From assembly GCA_965242915.1 (NCBI GenBank), contig CBDETN010000024.1, positions 62,001 to 126,000 of the forward strand: 64,000 bases of DNA, written 5' to 3'. The position numbers and the translations under genes were made by a program. The notes under the pieces are model-generated. The model made no database searches. It was not told where the DNA came from and saw only the letters and a program-made list of their open reading frames with translations. Source of the stretch: CAJXII01 sp965242915 (lineage in GTDB: Bacteria; Campylobacterota; Campylobacteria; Campylobacterales; Arcobacteraceae). Shown piece by piece: positions 16,301-23,398 of the stretch (its first letter is position 1; every line of letters begins with the position of its first letter).

Positions 16301-18788
16301 TGGAAAAGATGGAGATGATACTATAAATGGAAATAGTGGAGATGATACTATAGATGGCGGAAATGGAAACGATACTATAGATGGCGGAAATGGAAATGAT
16401 ACTATAGATGGCGGAACAGGAGATGATACCATAAATGGCGGATATGGAAATGATACTATAACTGGCGGAACCGGAAATGATACCATAAATGGAAACTATG
16501 GAGATGATAAGCTAGTTGGAAATAGTGGAAATGATACTTTAAATAGTGGGAGTGGAAATGATATATTAAATGGCGGAACAGGAGATGACACTTTAAATGG
16601 AGGATATGGGAGTGATACATATATTTTTAACCTTGGAGATGGTAATGATACTATAAGTGAGGATGAAAGATATTGGGTCAACGATAACGATATAGATAAA
16701 ATAATATTTGGAGAAGGGATAGATAAAGATAACATAACCTTGACAAAACATAACAACGATATATTATTAACCATCAATGAAAATGATTCAATTGTTATTA
16801 AAAATTGGTTTAAAAGTTCACACTATCAAATAGAAAACTTTGAATTTGCAGATGGCACAATTTTAAGTAAAAGTGAATTTGAAGGAAGAGGTGTAGTAGT
16901 TGAAGGTACGAATGACAATGATAATCTATCTGGTTCAAATTCATCTGATATTATTACTGGAAAAGATGGAGATGATACTATAAATGGAAATAGTGGAGAT
17001 GATACTATAGATGGCGGAAATGGAAACGATACTATAGATGGCGGAAATGGAAATGATACTATAGATGGCGGAACAGGAGATGATACCATAAATGGCGGAT
17101 ATGGAAATGATACTATAACTGGCGGAACCGGAAATGATACCATAAATGGAAACTATGGAGATGATAAGCTAGTTGGAAATAGTGGAAATGATACTTTAAA
17201 TAGTGGGAGTGGAAATGATATATTAAATGGCGGAACAGGAGATGACACTTTAAATGGAGGATATGGGAGTGATACATATATTTTTAACCTTGGAGATGGT
17301 AATGATACTATAAGTGAGGATGAAAGATATTGGGTCAACGATAACGATATAGATAAAATAATATTTGGAGAAGGGATAGATAAAGATAACATAACCTTGA
17401 CAAAACATAACAACGATATATTATTAACCATCAATGAAAATGATTCAATTGTTATTAAAAATTGGTTTAAAAGTTCACACTATCAAATAGAAAACTTTGA
17501 ATTTGCAGATGGCACAATTTTAAGCAAAAGTGAATTTGAAGGAAGAGGTGTAGTAGTTGAAGGTACGAATGACAATGATAATCTATCTGGTTCAAATTCA
17601 TCTGATATTATTACTGGAAAAGATGGAGATGATACTATAAATGGAAATAGTGGAGATGATACTATAGATGGCGGAAATGGAAACGATACTATAGATGGCG
17701 GAAATGGAAATGATACTATAGATGGCGGAACAGGAGATGATACCATAAATGGCGGATATGGAAATGATACTATAACTGGCGGAACCGGAAATGATACCAT
17801 AAATGGAAACTATGGAGATGATAAGCTAGTTGGAAATAGTGGAAATGATACTTTAAATAGTGGGAGTGGAAATGATATATTAAATGGCGGAACAGGAGAT
17901 GACACTTTAAATGGAGGATATGGGAGTGATACATATATTTTTAACCTTGGAGATGGTAATGATACTATAAGTGAGGATGAAAGATATTGGGTCAACGATA
18001 ACGATATAGATAAAATAATATTTGGAGAAGGGATAGACAAGGATGATATAACCTTGACAAAACATAACAACGATATATTATTAACCATCAATGAAAATGA
18101 TTCAATTGTTATAAAAAATTGGTTTAAAAGTTCAGACTATCAAATAGAAAACTTTGAATTTGCAGATGGCACAATTTTAAGTAAAAGTGAATTTGAAGGA
18201 AGAGGTGTAGTAGTTGAAGGTACAAATGACAATGATAATCTGTCTGGTTCAAATTCATCTGATATTATTACAGGAAAAGATGGAGATGACATCATAAATG
18301 GAAATAGTGGAAACGATAGACTTTATGGTGGAAATGGAAATGATATCTTGAATGGAGGTTATGGAGATGATACTTTAGATGGTGGAGAAGGTAACGACAC
18401 TTTAAATGGAAGTTACGGAAATGATATTTATAGTATAAATTTAAACGGAGCAAATGATACTATTATTGATAGCGGTGGAGATGATATTCTTTTATTTGGA
18501 GAAAATATAAATAAAGAAGATGTAATCTTTAAGTTTAATAATGATGATTTACAAATATCTTATAGTAATAATGATATGGTTACAATATTAAATCAAAAGA
18601 ATAGTAGCAATACTATTGAAAAAATAGAACTAGCAGATGGCAACTACCTAACAAACAACGATATAAACCTTCTTATCCAAAACATAAATGCTTATGCAGC
18701 AGACAATGGTATAGATATAAGTTCAAATGAAAATATCAAACAAAATGAACAATTGATGAATATAGTAGCATCTAGTTGGCACCAATAA
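10341..18788 (+). CDS. Full-length lipase-SPM-RTX type I-secreted toxin (cassette 5)
   Basis: The 2815-aa protein begins with a class 3 lipase domain (~1-325) with GHSLGG (Ser190) and the YNSQQAQQ linker. Asp338-Pro339 starts a FrpC-like Ca-dependent self-processing domain, followed by a conserved region (~515-740). Then comes an RTX array (~745-2700) of nonapeptides GGxGxDxxx alternating with nine copies of the SDTYIFNLGDGNDTI haemolysin-Ca-binding module. The C-terminus (LLIQNINAY ... NIVASSWHQ) is a typical type I secretion signal. The transporter genes start 18 bp downstream. It is the only complete member of the five-gene family here. By family knowledge it is exported unfolded, folds on extracellular Ca, and may cleave at Asp-Pro to free the lipase. 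An antibacterial role is inferred from the upstream immunity-like gene. Confidence 0.9.
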   Translation: MSEIKTALDNALKANASYADLKLNMNDNPNDYITELTKKNIFGKQGFTLDQAKAFAGVTEQRDENNQIVRDPKTKEIQYQFKTKKVTQEDGTIKDVRTSGYSIQASSSDYNIGNLSGFDAVLLKNNETGELTLSFRGSELTSPMDILADIQLGKDGTAYFQEISMNNFYDKLIEEGVITSSDKLTVTGHSLGGFLAQKFTIDHPDVVDHTYTYSAPGIGGLASEILQLLGVLPENIPHDKITNITTDGFISLFEDWGINIGSKDVEIGGGNSHSISTIVSVLQSVLDGGILTFNDLQKYLQNKGHLTTQDRTNLAQMINAGGLPWNYNSQQAQQIIIDPLALDLNHNGKIDTINANSSNTFFDMDNNGMSEITGWIDKEDGLLVYDKNNNGKIDNINELFGNKNKDGYRELRELINSNGDNVIDKNDTKFKDLKIWQDLNGDGISQSNELKTLDELNITSINLNSKNTNIDDNGNNIFKTSTFTQNGQEYLSGDVNFAVDKRFTDFRGDYTLSVDALFLPWLRGYGDVKDAHIAYSMDEEFKEFTKTLVGDDEKAYNEFDTYLKKWSGLDKVHSANGITRDTLTMDDKVWIMETLSGEDFFKSRIETAYSNNRNSSNRYDCNYINEQYKSMKIRNYSIFASQSFYKDGFNGSYYSVNQDKMVVYDKELLNNSIVEFINSSSNIKDAMGFVFALDKLKNDLDINIADLTNNITNNKEMVANVLNDTANLSVFQNSFHGSSGDDIVFGTDGDDILHGEHGNDILNGGTGDDTLNGGYGSDTYIFNLGDGNDTISEDERYWVNDNDIDKIIFGEGIDKDDITLTKHNNDILLTINENDSIVIKNWFKSSHYQIENFEFADGTILSKSEFEGRGVVVEGTNDNDNLSGSNSSDIITGKDGDDTINGNSGDDTIDGGNGNDTIDGGNGNDTIDGGTGDDTINGGYGNDTITGGTGNDTINGNYGDDKLVGNSGNDTLNSGSGNDILNGGTGDDTLNGGYGSDTYIFNLGDGNDTISEDERYWVNDNDIDKIIFGEGIDKDDITLTKHNNDILLTINENDSIVIKNWFKSTRYQIENFEFADGTILSKSEFEGRGVVVEGTNDNDNLSGSNSSDIITGKDGDDTINGNSGDDTIDGGNGNDTIDGGNGNDTIDGGTGDDTINGGYGNDTITGGTGNDTINGNYGDDKLVGNSGNDTLNSGSGNDILNGGTGDDTLNGGYGSDTYIFNLGDGNDTISEDERYWVNDNDIDKIIFGEGIDKDDITLTKHNNDILLTINENDSIVIKNWFKSSHYQIENFEFADGTILSKSEFEGRGVVVEGTNDNDNLSGSNSSDIITGKDGDDTINGNSGDDTIDGGNGNDTIDGGNGNDTIDGGTGDDTINGGYGNDTITGGTGNDTINGNYGDDKLVGNSGNDTLNSGSGNDILNGGTGDDTLNGGYGSDTYIFNLGDGNDTISEDERYWVNDNDIDKIIFGEGIDKDNITLTKHNNDILLTINENDSIVIKNWFKSSHYQIENFEFADGTILSKSEFEGRGVVVEGTNDNDNLSGSNSSDIITGKDGDDTINGNSGDDTIDGGNGNDTIDGGNGNDTIDGGTGDDTINGGYGNDTITGGTGNDTINGNYGDDKLVGNSGNDTLNSGSGNDILNGGTGDDTLNGGYGSDTYIFNLGDGNDTISEDERYWVNDNDIDKIIFGEGIDKDNITLTKHNNDILLTINENDSIVIKNWFKSSHYQIENFEFADGTILSKSEFEGRGVVVEGTNDNDNLSGSNSSDIITGKDGDDTINGNSGDDTIDGGNGNDTIDGGNGNDTIDGGTGDDTINGGYGNDTITGGTGNDTINGNYGDDKLVGNSGNDTLNSGSGNDILNGGTGDDTLNGGYGSDTYIFNLGDGNDTISEDERYWVNDNDIDKIIFGEGIDKDNITLTKHNNDILLTINENDSIVIKNWFKSSHYQIENFEFADGTILSKSEFEGRGVVVEGTNDNDNLSGSNSSDIITGKDGDDTINGNSGDDTIDGGNGNDTIDGGNGNDTIDGGTGDDTINGGYGNDTITGGTGNDTINGNYGDDKLVGNSGNDTLNSGSGNDILNGGTGDDTLNGGYGSDTYIFNLGDGNDTISEDERYWVNDNDIDKIIFGEGIDKDNITLTKHNNDILLTINENDSIVIKNWFKSSHYQIENFEFADGTILSKSEFEGRGVVVEGTNDNDNLSGSNSSDIITGKDGDDTINGNSGDDTIDGGNGNDTIDGGNGNDTIDGGTGDDTINGGYGNDTITGGTGNDTINGNYGDDKLVGNSGNDTLNSGSGNDILNGGTGDDTLNGGYGSDTYIFNLGDGNDTISEDERYWVNDNDIDKIIFGEGIDKDNITLTKHNNDILLTINENDSIVIKNWFKSSHYQIENFEFADGTILSKSEFEGRGVVVEGTNDNDNLSGSNSSDIITGKDGDDTINGNSGDDTIDGGNGNDTIDGGNGNDTIDGGTGDDTINGGYGNDTITGGTGNDTINGNYGDDKLVGNSGNDTLNSGSGNDILNGGTGDDTLNGGYGSDTYIFNLGDGNDTISEDERYWVNDNDIDKIIFGEGIDKDDITLTKHNNDILLTINENDSIVIKNWFKSSDYQIENFEFADGTILSKSEFEGRGVVVEGTNDNDNLSGSNSSDIITGKDGDDIINGNSGNDRLYGGNGNDILNGGYGDDTLDGGEGNDTLNGSYGNDIYSINLNGANDTIIDSGGDDILLFGENINKEDVIFKFNNDDLQISYSNNDMVTILNQKNSSNTIEKIELADGNYLTNNDINLLIQNINAYAADNGIDISSNENIKQNEQLMNIVASSWHQ
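12612..18290 (+). repeat. 657-bp tandem repeat array coding for RTX modules
   Basis: The period is exactly 657 bp (219 codons). Unit starts at 12612, 13269 and each 657 bp after give eight full units, then a partial ninth that diverges near 18290. Units differ at only a few sites, for example GIDKDDIT versus GIDKDNIT and SSHYQ/STRYQ/SSDYQ. Such identity points to recent expansion or homogenisation. The copy number may vary between cells and may be mis-stated by short-read assembly. Confidence 0.92.
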
Positions 18789-18806
18789 AACTAAGGAATT
18801 AATAAT

Positions 18807-20906
18807 ATGCAGTCAGCATTAGTAGCTTTAGAAGTTGTAGGACAGTTAAATCAAATAGCAATAGATAGCAGAAGTATCATAAAAGAGTATGCTTTAGGGG
18901 AAGATGAGCCTAGCATAGAGGAATTAGCAAGAGTTGCAAAAAAAGAAGGCTTTAAGGTTTCTCTTAAAAAACTACCTATAAAAAAGATAGCTGAAAATTA
19001 CCCTTTACCTGCTATTGTTTTAAAAAAAGATGGTAGTTTTTTAACTATTATAAAAGGAGATGTACAAAAAGAGGAACTTTTAGTCTTTGATATGAGTTCT
19101 AAAAATCCTTATCCTTTAAGCTTTGAAGAGTTTTCCCAAATTGCCACAAATCAAACTATAGTATTGAAACAAAAACTTTTAAGCAAACAAATACAGTTTG
19201 GATTTTCTTGGTTTTTTAATCAGATTTTACAATATAAAAAAGCTATAAGCGAAGTGTTGATTGCATCTTTTGTGATACAGCTTTTCGGTTTGGTTTCGCC
19301 ACTTTTTACCCAAGTGATTTTAGATAAAGTTTTAGTTCATAGGTCTATGACTACACTTGATGTACTTGCGATAGCATTTATAGTTGTGACATTATTTGAG
19401 TTGATTTTAAATCTTATACGAAACTATATTTTTGCACATACTACTACTAAAATAGATGCAAAACTTGGGGCTAAACTTTTTTATCATCTTTTGGCTTTGC
19501 CGCTTGTCTATTTTGAAAAAAGAAAAGTTGGGAATATAATCGCAAGAGTAAGAGAGCTTGACCAAATAAGAGATTTCATAGCAAATAAATCTGTAACACT
19601 TCTTCTTGATATATTATTCTCTGGTGTATTTGTAGTTGTAATGTTTATGTATAGTGTAAAACTTACTTTTATAGTATTGGGTTTTGTATTTGTCATAGCA
19701 CTTATCAATCTTCTTATTACTCCAGTTTTACGAAAAAGGCTTGAAGAGAAGTTTCAAATGGGAGCTGCTTCAAATGCTTATCTTGTAGAAGCTGTTACAG
19801 GAATACAAACCGTAAAGTCTTTAGCTTTAGAAGGTTCTATGCAAAAGAAGTGGGAGGATTATCTAGCAAATTATGTAACTGCTAGTTTTAATTTAAATAA
19901 CTTATCAAATATATTAGGTGGAGTATCTGGTGCTTTACAAAAGTTTATGACGATAAGTATGTTATATATTGGGGTTACACTTGTACTTGAAGGTAAATTA
20001 AGTGTTGGGCAGCTTATAGCATTTCAGATGTTTGCAGGTCAATTCTCAGCTCCTATTTTAAGACTTGTAAATCTCTGGAATGAACTTCAACAAACTTTAC
20101 TTAGTGTAGATAGAATTGGAGATATTTTAAATACTCCAACAGAACAAACAAACAATAAAGCTATAACTTTACCTAGTATAAAAGGTGATATAAAATTTGA
20201 CAATATAAGTTTCACATACACTCCAAATATTCCAATGGTGATAGACAACTTCAATATATCAATTAAAGCAGGAACATCTGTAGGACTAGTAGGTAGAAGT
20301 GGCAGTGGAAAAAGTACTATAACCAAACTAATACAAAGATTGTATATAAGTGCAAGCGGGAGTATCTACATAGATGGTATAGATATAAGACATATGAATC
20401 CAAAATGGCTAAGAAATAATATAGGGGTAGTTTTACAAGATAACTATCTTTTTAGCGGTACTATCAAAGATAATATTGCTCTTTCCAAGCCAAATGCACC
20501 CATAGAGCATATCATACAAGTTGCAAAAATAGCAGGTGCAGATGAATTTATTTCAGAACTTAGTGAGGGTTATGATACTCAAGTAGGGGAAAGAGGTACA
20601 GCACTTTCAGGAGGACAAAGGCAACGAATAGCAATCGCTAGAGCATTGTTAACAAATCCTAAAATACTAATATTTGATGAAGCAACTTCAGCACTTGATT
20701 ATGAATCAGAAAAAATAATTCAAAATAATTTAGAGAAGATAAAAACAGGTCGTACTATGTTTATAGTTGCACATAGACTAAGTACTGTTAAAGATTGTGA
20801 CATCATCGTAGTGATGGATAAAGGTAAGATTGTAGAAAGCGGAACCCACAATGAACTTTTAACTCTTAAAGGTTATTACCACCATTTATGGACACAGCAA
20901 GGATGA
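18807..20906 (+). CDS. Type I secretion ABC transporter (HlyB/LapB-like)
   Basis: The 699-aa protein has an N-terminal C39-peptidase-like domain (~1-125) lacking the catalytic Cys at the expected place, as in HlyB where this domain only docks substrate. A six-helix membrane domain (~150-430) follows. The nucleotide-binding domain has Walker A GRSGSGKST, Q-loop, signature LSGGQRQRIA and Walker B ILIFDEAT followed by SALD. It exports RTX proteins in one step from cytoplasm to outside with the adaptor and channel encoded next. Directly downstream of the RTX toxin with its own AAGGA ribosome site, it almost certainly exports that protein. Confidence 0.93.
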   Translation: MQSALVALEVVGQLNQIAIDSRSIIKEYALGEDEPSIEELARVAKKEGFKVSLKKLPIKKIAENYPLPAIVLKKDGSFLTIIKGDVQKEELLVFDMSSKNPYPLSFEEFSQIATNQTIVLKQKLLSKQIQFGFSWFFNQILQYKKAISEVLIASFVIQLFGLVSPLFTQVILDKVLVHRSMTTLDVLAIAFIVVTLFELILNLIRNYIFAHTTTKIDAKLGAKLFYHLLALPLVYFEKRKVGNIIARVRELDQIRDFIANKSVTLLLDILFSGVFVVVMFMYSVKLTFIVLGFVFVIALINLLITPVLRKRLEEKFQMGAASNAYLVEAVTGIQTVKSLALEGSMQKKWEDYLANYVTASFNLNNLSNILGGVSGALQKFMTISMLYIGVTLVLEGKLSVGQLIAFQMFAGQFSAPILRLVNLWNELQQTLLSVDRIGDILNTPTEQTNNKAITLPSIKGDIKFDNISFTYTPNIPMVIDNFNISIKAGTSVGLVGRSGSGKSTITKLIQRLYISASGSIYIDGIDIRHMNPKWLRNNIGVVLQDNYLFSGTIKDNIALSKPNAPIEHIIQVAKIAGADEFISELSEGYDTQVGERGTALSGGQRQRIAIARALLTNPKILIFDEATSALDYESEKIIQNNLEKIKTGRTMFIVAHRLSTVKDCDIIVVMDKGKIVESGTHNELLTLKGYYHHLWTQQG

Positions 20907-20908
20907 AT

Positions 20909-22048
20909 ATGAACTTATTTGATACAAAAGACAGACATGAATTTAAACCATTATTAGTAGAGATTGAAGATAGTCCTACAAGTCCATTAGCAAGGTGGCT
21001 GCTTTGGACTTTAGTTGCTTTTATGACCATTACAATTCTTTGGCTTTATTTTGCAAAAGTTGATATAGTTGTAAGTGCACAAGGAAAAGTTATTCCAAGT
21101 GGAGAGATAAAAATAGTGCAGCCAATAGAAACAGGTGTGATTAAAAAGATATTAATACAAGAAGGTGATGAAGTTAAAAAAGGTCAAATACTTATGCTTT
21201 TAGACCCATTTATAAATAATACAAATTTAGAAGCTATGAGCAAGGCTGGTTATCTTTTAAAAATAGAGATTCAAAGATTTGAAGCTTTACTAAATAACAA
21301 ACAATTTAATAGTAAAAATAAGGTTCAAAATAAACTTTATATAACTGCAAAAAAGAATATACAAAACTTAGAACAACTATACCAAAATGTAAAAGAAGAG
21401 GAACAAAGTTTACGAAAAGTATTAGATATAATTGCACATCAAGAGTATAATACAATAAAAGATAAGATGATACAATATAAACAACAAATCATTGCTTATA
21501 AAAACAATCTTTTAGATAAGCTGACAAACAACAAAAAAGAGTTAGTAAAATTAACAGCCGAAATTGAATCTATAAAGTTTAAAAGCGAAAAACAGCTTAT
21601 AAAATCACCAGTAGATGGATATATAGGAAAACTTCTAATACATACTCAAGGAGGAGTAGTTACTCCTGCTGAAAAATTGATCTCAATCATACCCAAAAAT
21701 GCCCCTTTGATTTTTAAAGTATCTGTGTTAAATCAAGATATAGGATTTATAAAAGAAGATATGAATGTATCTATAAAAATTGATACTTTTAACTTCCAAA
21801 AATATGGACTAATTGATGCAAAAATTTTACATATATCCAATGATGCTATAGAAGATGAAAAACTGGGTTTAGTATATGAAGTAACCATAAAACCTGATAA
21901 ATATTATTTAGAATATAGTGGAAAACAACACAATATAACCTCAGGTATGAGCATAACTGCTGAAGTAAAAATAGGAAAAAGAAGAGTAGTGAACTTTTTT
22001 ATATATCCACTTATTAGATATCTTGATGAAGGGATGAGTGTAAGATGA
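20909..22048 (+). CDS. HlyD-family membrane fusion protein of type I secretion
   Basis: One inner-membrane helix (LLWTLVAFMTITILWLYF) is followed by a biotinyl-lipoyl-like half (VIPSGEIKIVQPIETGVI), a long coiled-coil hairpin (~110-220) and the second lipoyl half with a beta-barrel domain. This is the HlyD/LapC periplasmic adaptor that bridges the ABC transporter and the TolC-like channel. Possible starts are ATG at 20888, 20903 or 20909; I chose 20909 because AAGG lies 6 bp upstream and the others would overlap the transporter stop without spacing. It overlaps the next gene by 4 bp. Confidence 0.9.
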   Translation: MNLFDTKDRHEFKPLLVEIEDSPTSPLARWLLWTLVAFMTITILWLYFAKVDIVVSAQGKVIPSGEIKIVQPIETGVIKKILIQEGDEVKKGQILMLLDPFINNTNLEAMSKAGYLLKIEIQRFEALLNNKQFNSKNKVQNKLYITAKKNIQNLEQLYQNVKEEEQSLRKVLDIIAHQEYNTIKDKMIQYKQQIIAYKNNLLDKLTNNKKELVKLTAEIESIKFKSEKQLIKSPVDGYIGKLLIHTQGGVVTPAEKLISIIPKNAPLIFKVSVLNQDIGFIKEDMNVSIKIDTFNFQKYGLIDAKILHISNDAIEDEKLGLVYEVTIKPDKYYLEYSGKQHNITSGMSITAEVKIGKRRVVNFFIYPLIRYLDEGMSVR

Positions 22049-23328
22049 TAAAAAAGATAATTTTTTTAAGTTTTATATTTAATATATCTCTTTTTTCACA
22101 AACCATATCGTATGAACAAATTGTAAAAAAAGCATTTGATTATAATATAGGCTTACAAATAATCAACACAGACAAAGATATAACACAAGCTACAATAGAA
22201 GAGATAGACAGTTTGTATTATCCTACTGTTTCAGTGGAGGTAAATACACAATATAGAAAAAATTTAGAGGAAGGTATTGTAGCGAATGATGATATAACAC
22301 AATATGAAAGTTCTGTAAACTTTAGAGTTGATTATGATTTATATGATTTTGGTGTAAAGAATAAGAAAAAAAGTATTGCTGTTTTAGATAAAGAACTTGT
22401 GAATTATGATATTTTAGAAAACAAACAAGAATTAAAACTAAAACTATTAGAGTTATATTCAAAGGTTTTAACAGCTAAAAATGAGATTTATTATTATCAA
22501 AATATACAAATATTAAATGACAAAATTTACACTCTAAAGAAACGATTATATGAATCAAAACAAATAGACAAGCTAACTTTAGCCACCCAAGCTATAACAA
22601 TAGTTGAACTAAATAAAAAGTTACAAGATATATCTTCAACTATAAAAGATAGTTTAATTCAAATATCTTTTTATACAAATGTTTCATATACAACAGATAC
22701 GATATTTAAACCTCTTAATATAGCAACTTGTAAAGATATATCATATAAAGAAAATTTTATCTATAAGAGATTAAATACTCAAATAAAACAAAAACAACAA
22801 ACCATAAAACTATTAAAAGATGAACAATACTCTATAGTAAAATTTTTTAGTACATATAACTTTTATAATGAAGATGATACTGATTTAGCAGATTCACTTA
22901 GATTTAAAGAACAAAATTATGTAGTTGGCATAAATTTTAATATAACTTTGTTTAATGGATATAAATATAGTGCTACTCATAAAAAACTAAAAGCAGAACT
23001 TTTAAAATTAAAATTACAACAAAAAGAGCAAGAAGAAATTTATACTAATCAAAAAACAGTAACAAAACAAGACCTAACTAATATACAACAAAATATCAAC
23101 AACATAGAAAATAGTATCACCAAGCATCAAATAAAAGAAAATATAATCACAAGATTAGACAAAGCAAAAAATATAGATACTATCACTATGCTGGAAAACA
23201 AAAAAGAGAATATAACTAAAACTTTAGAACTTGACATTTCTTTTATTGAGGAGATTTCAAAACTGAAACAGATGGAAATTTTAGGTATAAAAACAGACAA
23301 ACAAAATGTCAAAAAAACTATTATTTGA
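22045..23328 (+). CDS. TolC-like outer membrane channel of type I secretion
   Basis: The 427-aa protein has a signal peptide (KKIIFLSFIFNISLFSQ) and the two-fold repeated helical organisation of the outer membrane efflux protein family, with long Gln/Lys-rich coiled-coil stretches around 130-200 and 320-400. An ATGA overlap with the adaptor gene shows translational coupling. It completes the three-component secretion machine for the RTX toxin. No obvious hairpin terminator follows, only a short A/T-rich tract. Confidence 0.87.
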   Translation: MIKKIIFLSFIFNISLFSQTISYEQIVKKAFDYNIGLQIINTDKDITQATIEEIDSLYYPTVSVEVNTQYRKNLEEGIVANDDITQYESSVNFRVDYDLYDFGVKNKKKSIAVLDKELVNYDILENKQELKLKLLELYSKVLTAKNEIYYYQNIQILNDKIYTLKKRLYESKQIDKLTLATQAITIVELNKKLQDISSTIKDSLIQISFYTNVSYTTDTIFKPLNIATCKDISYKENFIYKRLNTQIKQKQQTIKLLKDEQYSIVKFFSTYNFYNEDDTDLADSLRFKEQNYVVGINFNITLFNGYKYSATHKKLKAELLKLKLQQKEQEEIYTNQKTVTKQDLTNIQQNINNIENSITKHQIKENIITRLDKAKNIDTITMLENKKENITKTLELDISFIEEISKLKQMEILGIKTDKQNVKKTII

Positions 23329-23352
23329 TTAGAAAAAACTTTTTAACTATAT

Positions 23353-23386
23353 TTAGTGTATAATATGTGCCTAATTTTTTACAAGG
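23353..23386 (+). promoter_or_regulatory. Promoter and ribosome site of uvrA
   Basis: An extended -10 box, TG-TATAAT with TATAAT at 23359-23364, lies in the 70-bp gap after the TolC-like gene, preceded by T-rich DNA rather than a clear -35, as is usual for Campylobacterota sigma-70 promoters. ACAAGG (23381-23386) is the likely ribosome site. Confidence 0.55.
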
Positions 23387-23398
23387 TAATTATAATAT

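Noticed and set aside
12545..18091. Regularly spaced minus-strand ORFs of 93-107 codons across the RTX array
   Set aside because: They repeat at 657 bp and are rich in Pro, Ser and Phe, as expected from the antisense of Gly/Asp-rich RTX repeats; no independent start signals.
12612..18290. CRISPR-like array because of regular repetition
   Set aside because: The repeats are 657 bp, coding, in one frame and without unique spacers.
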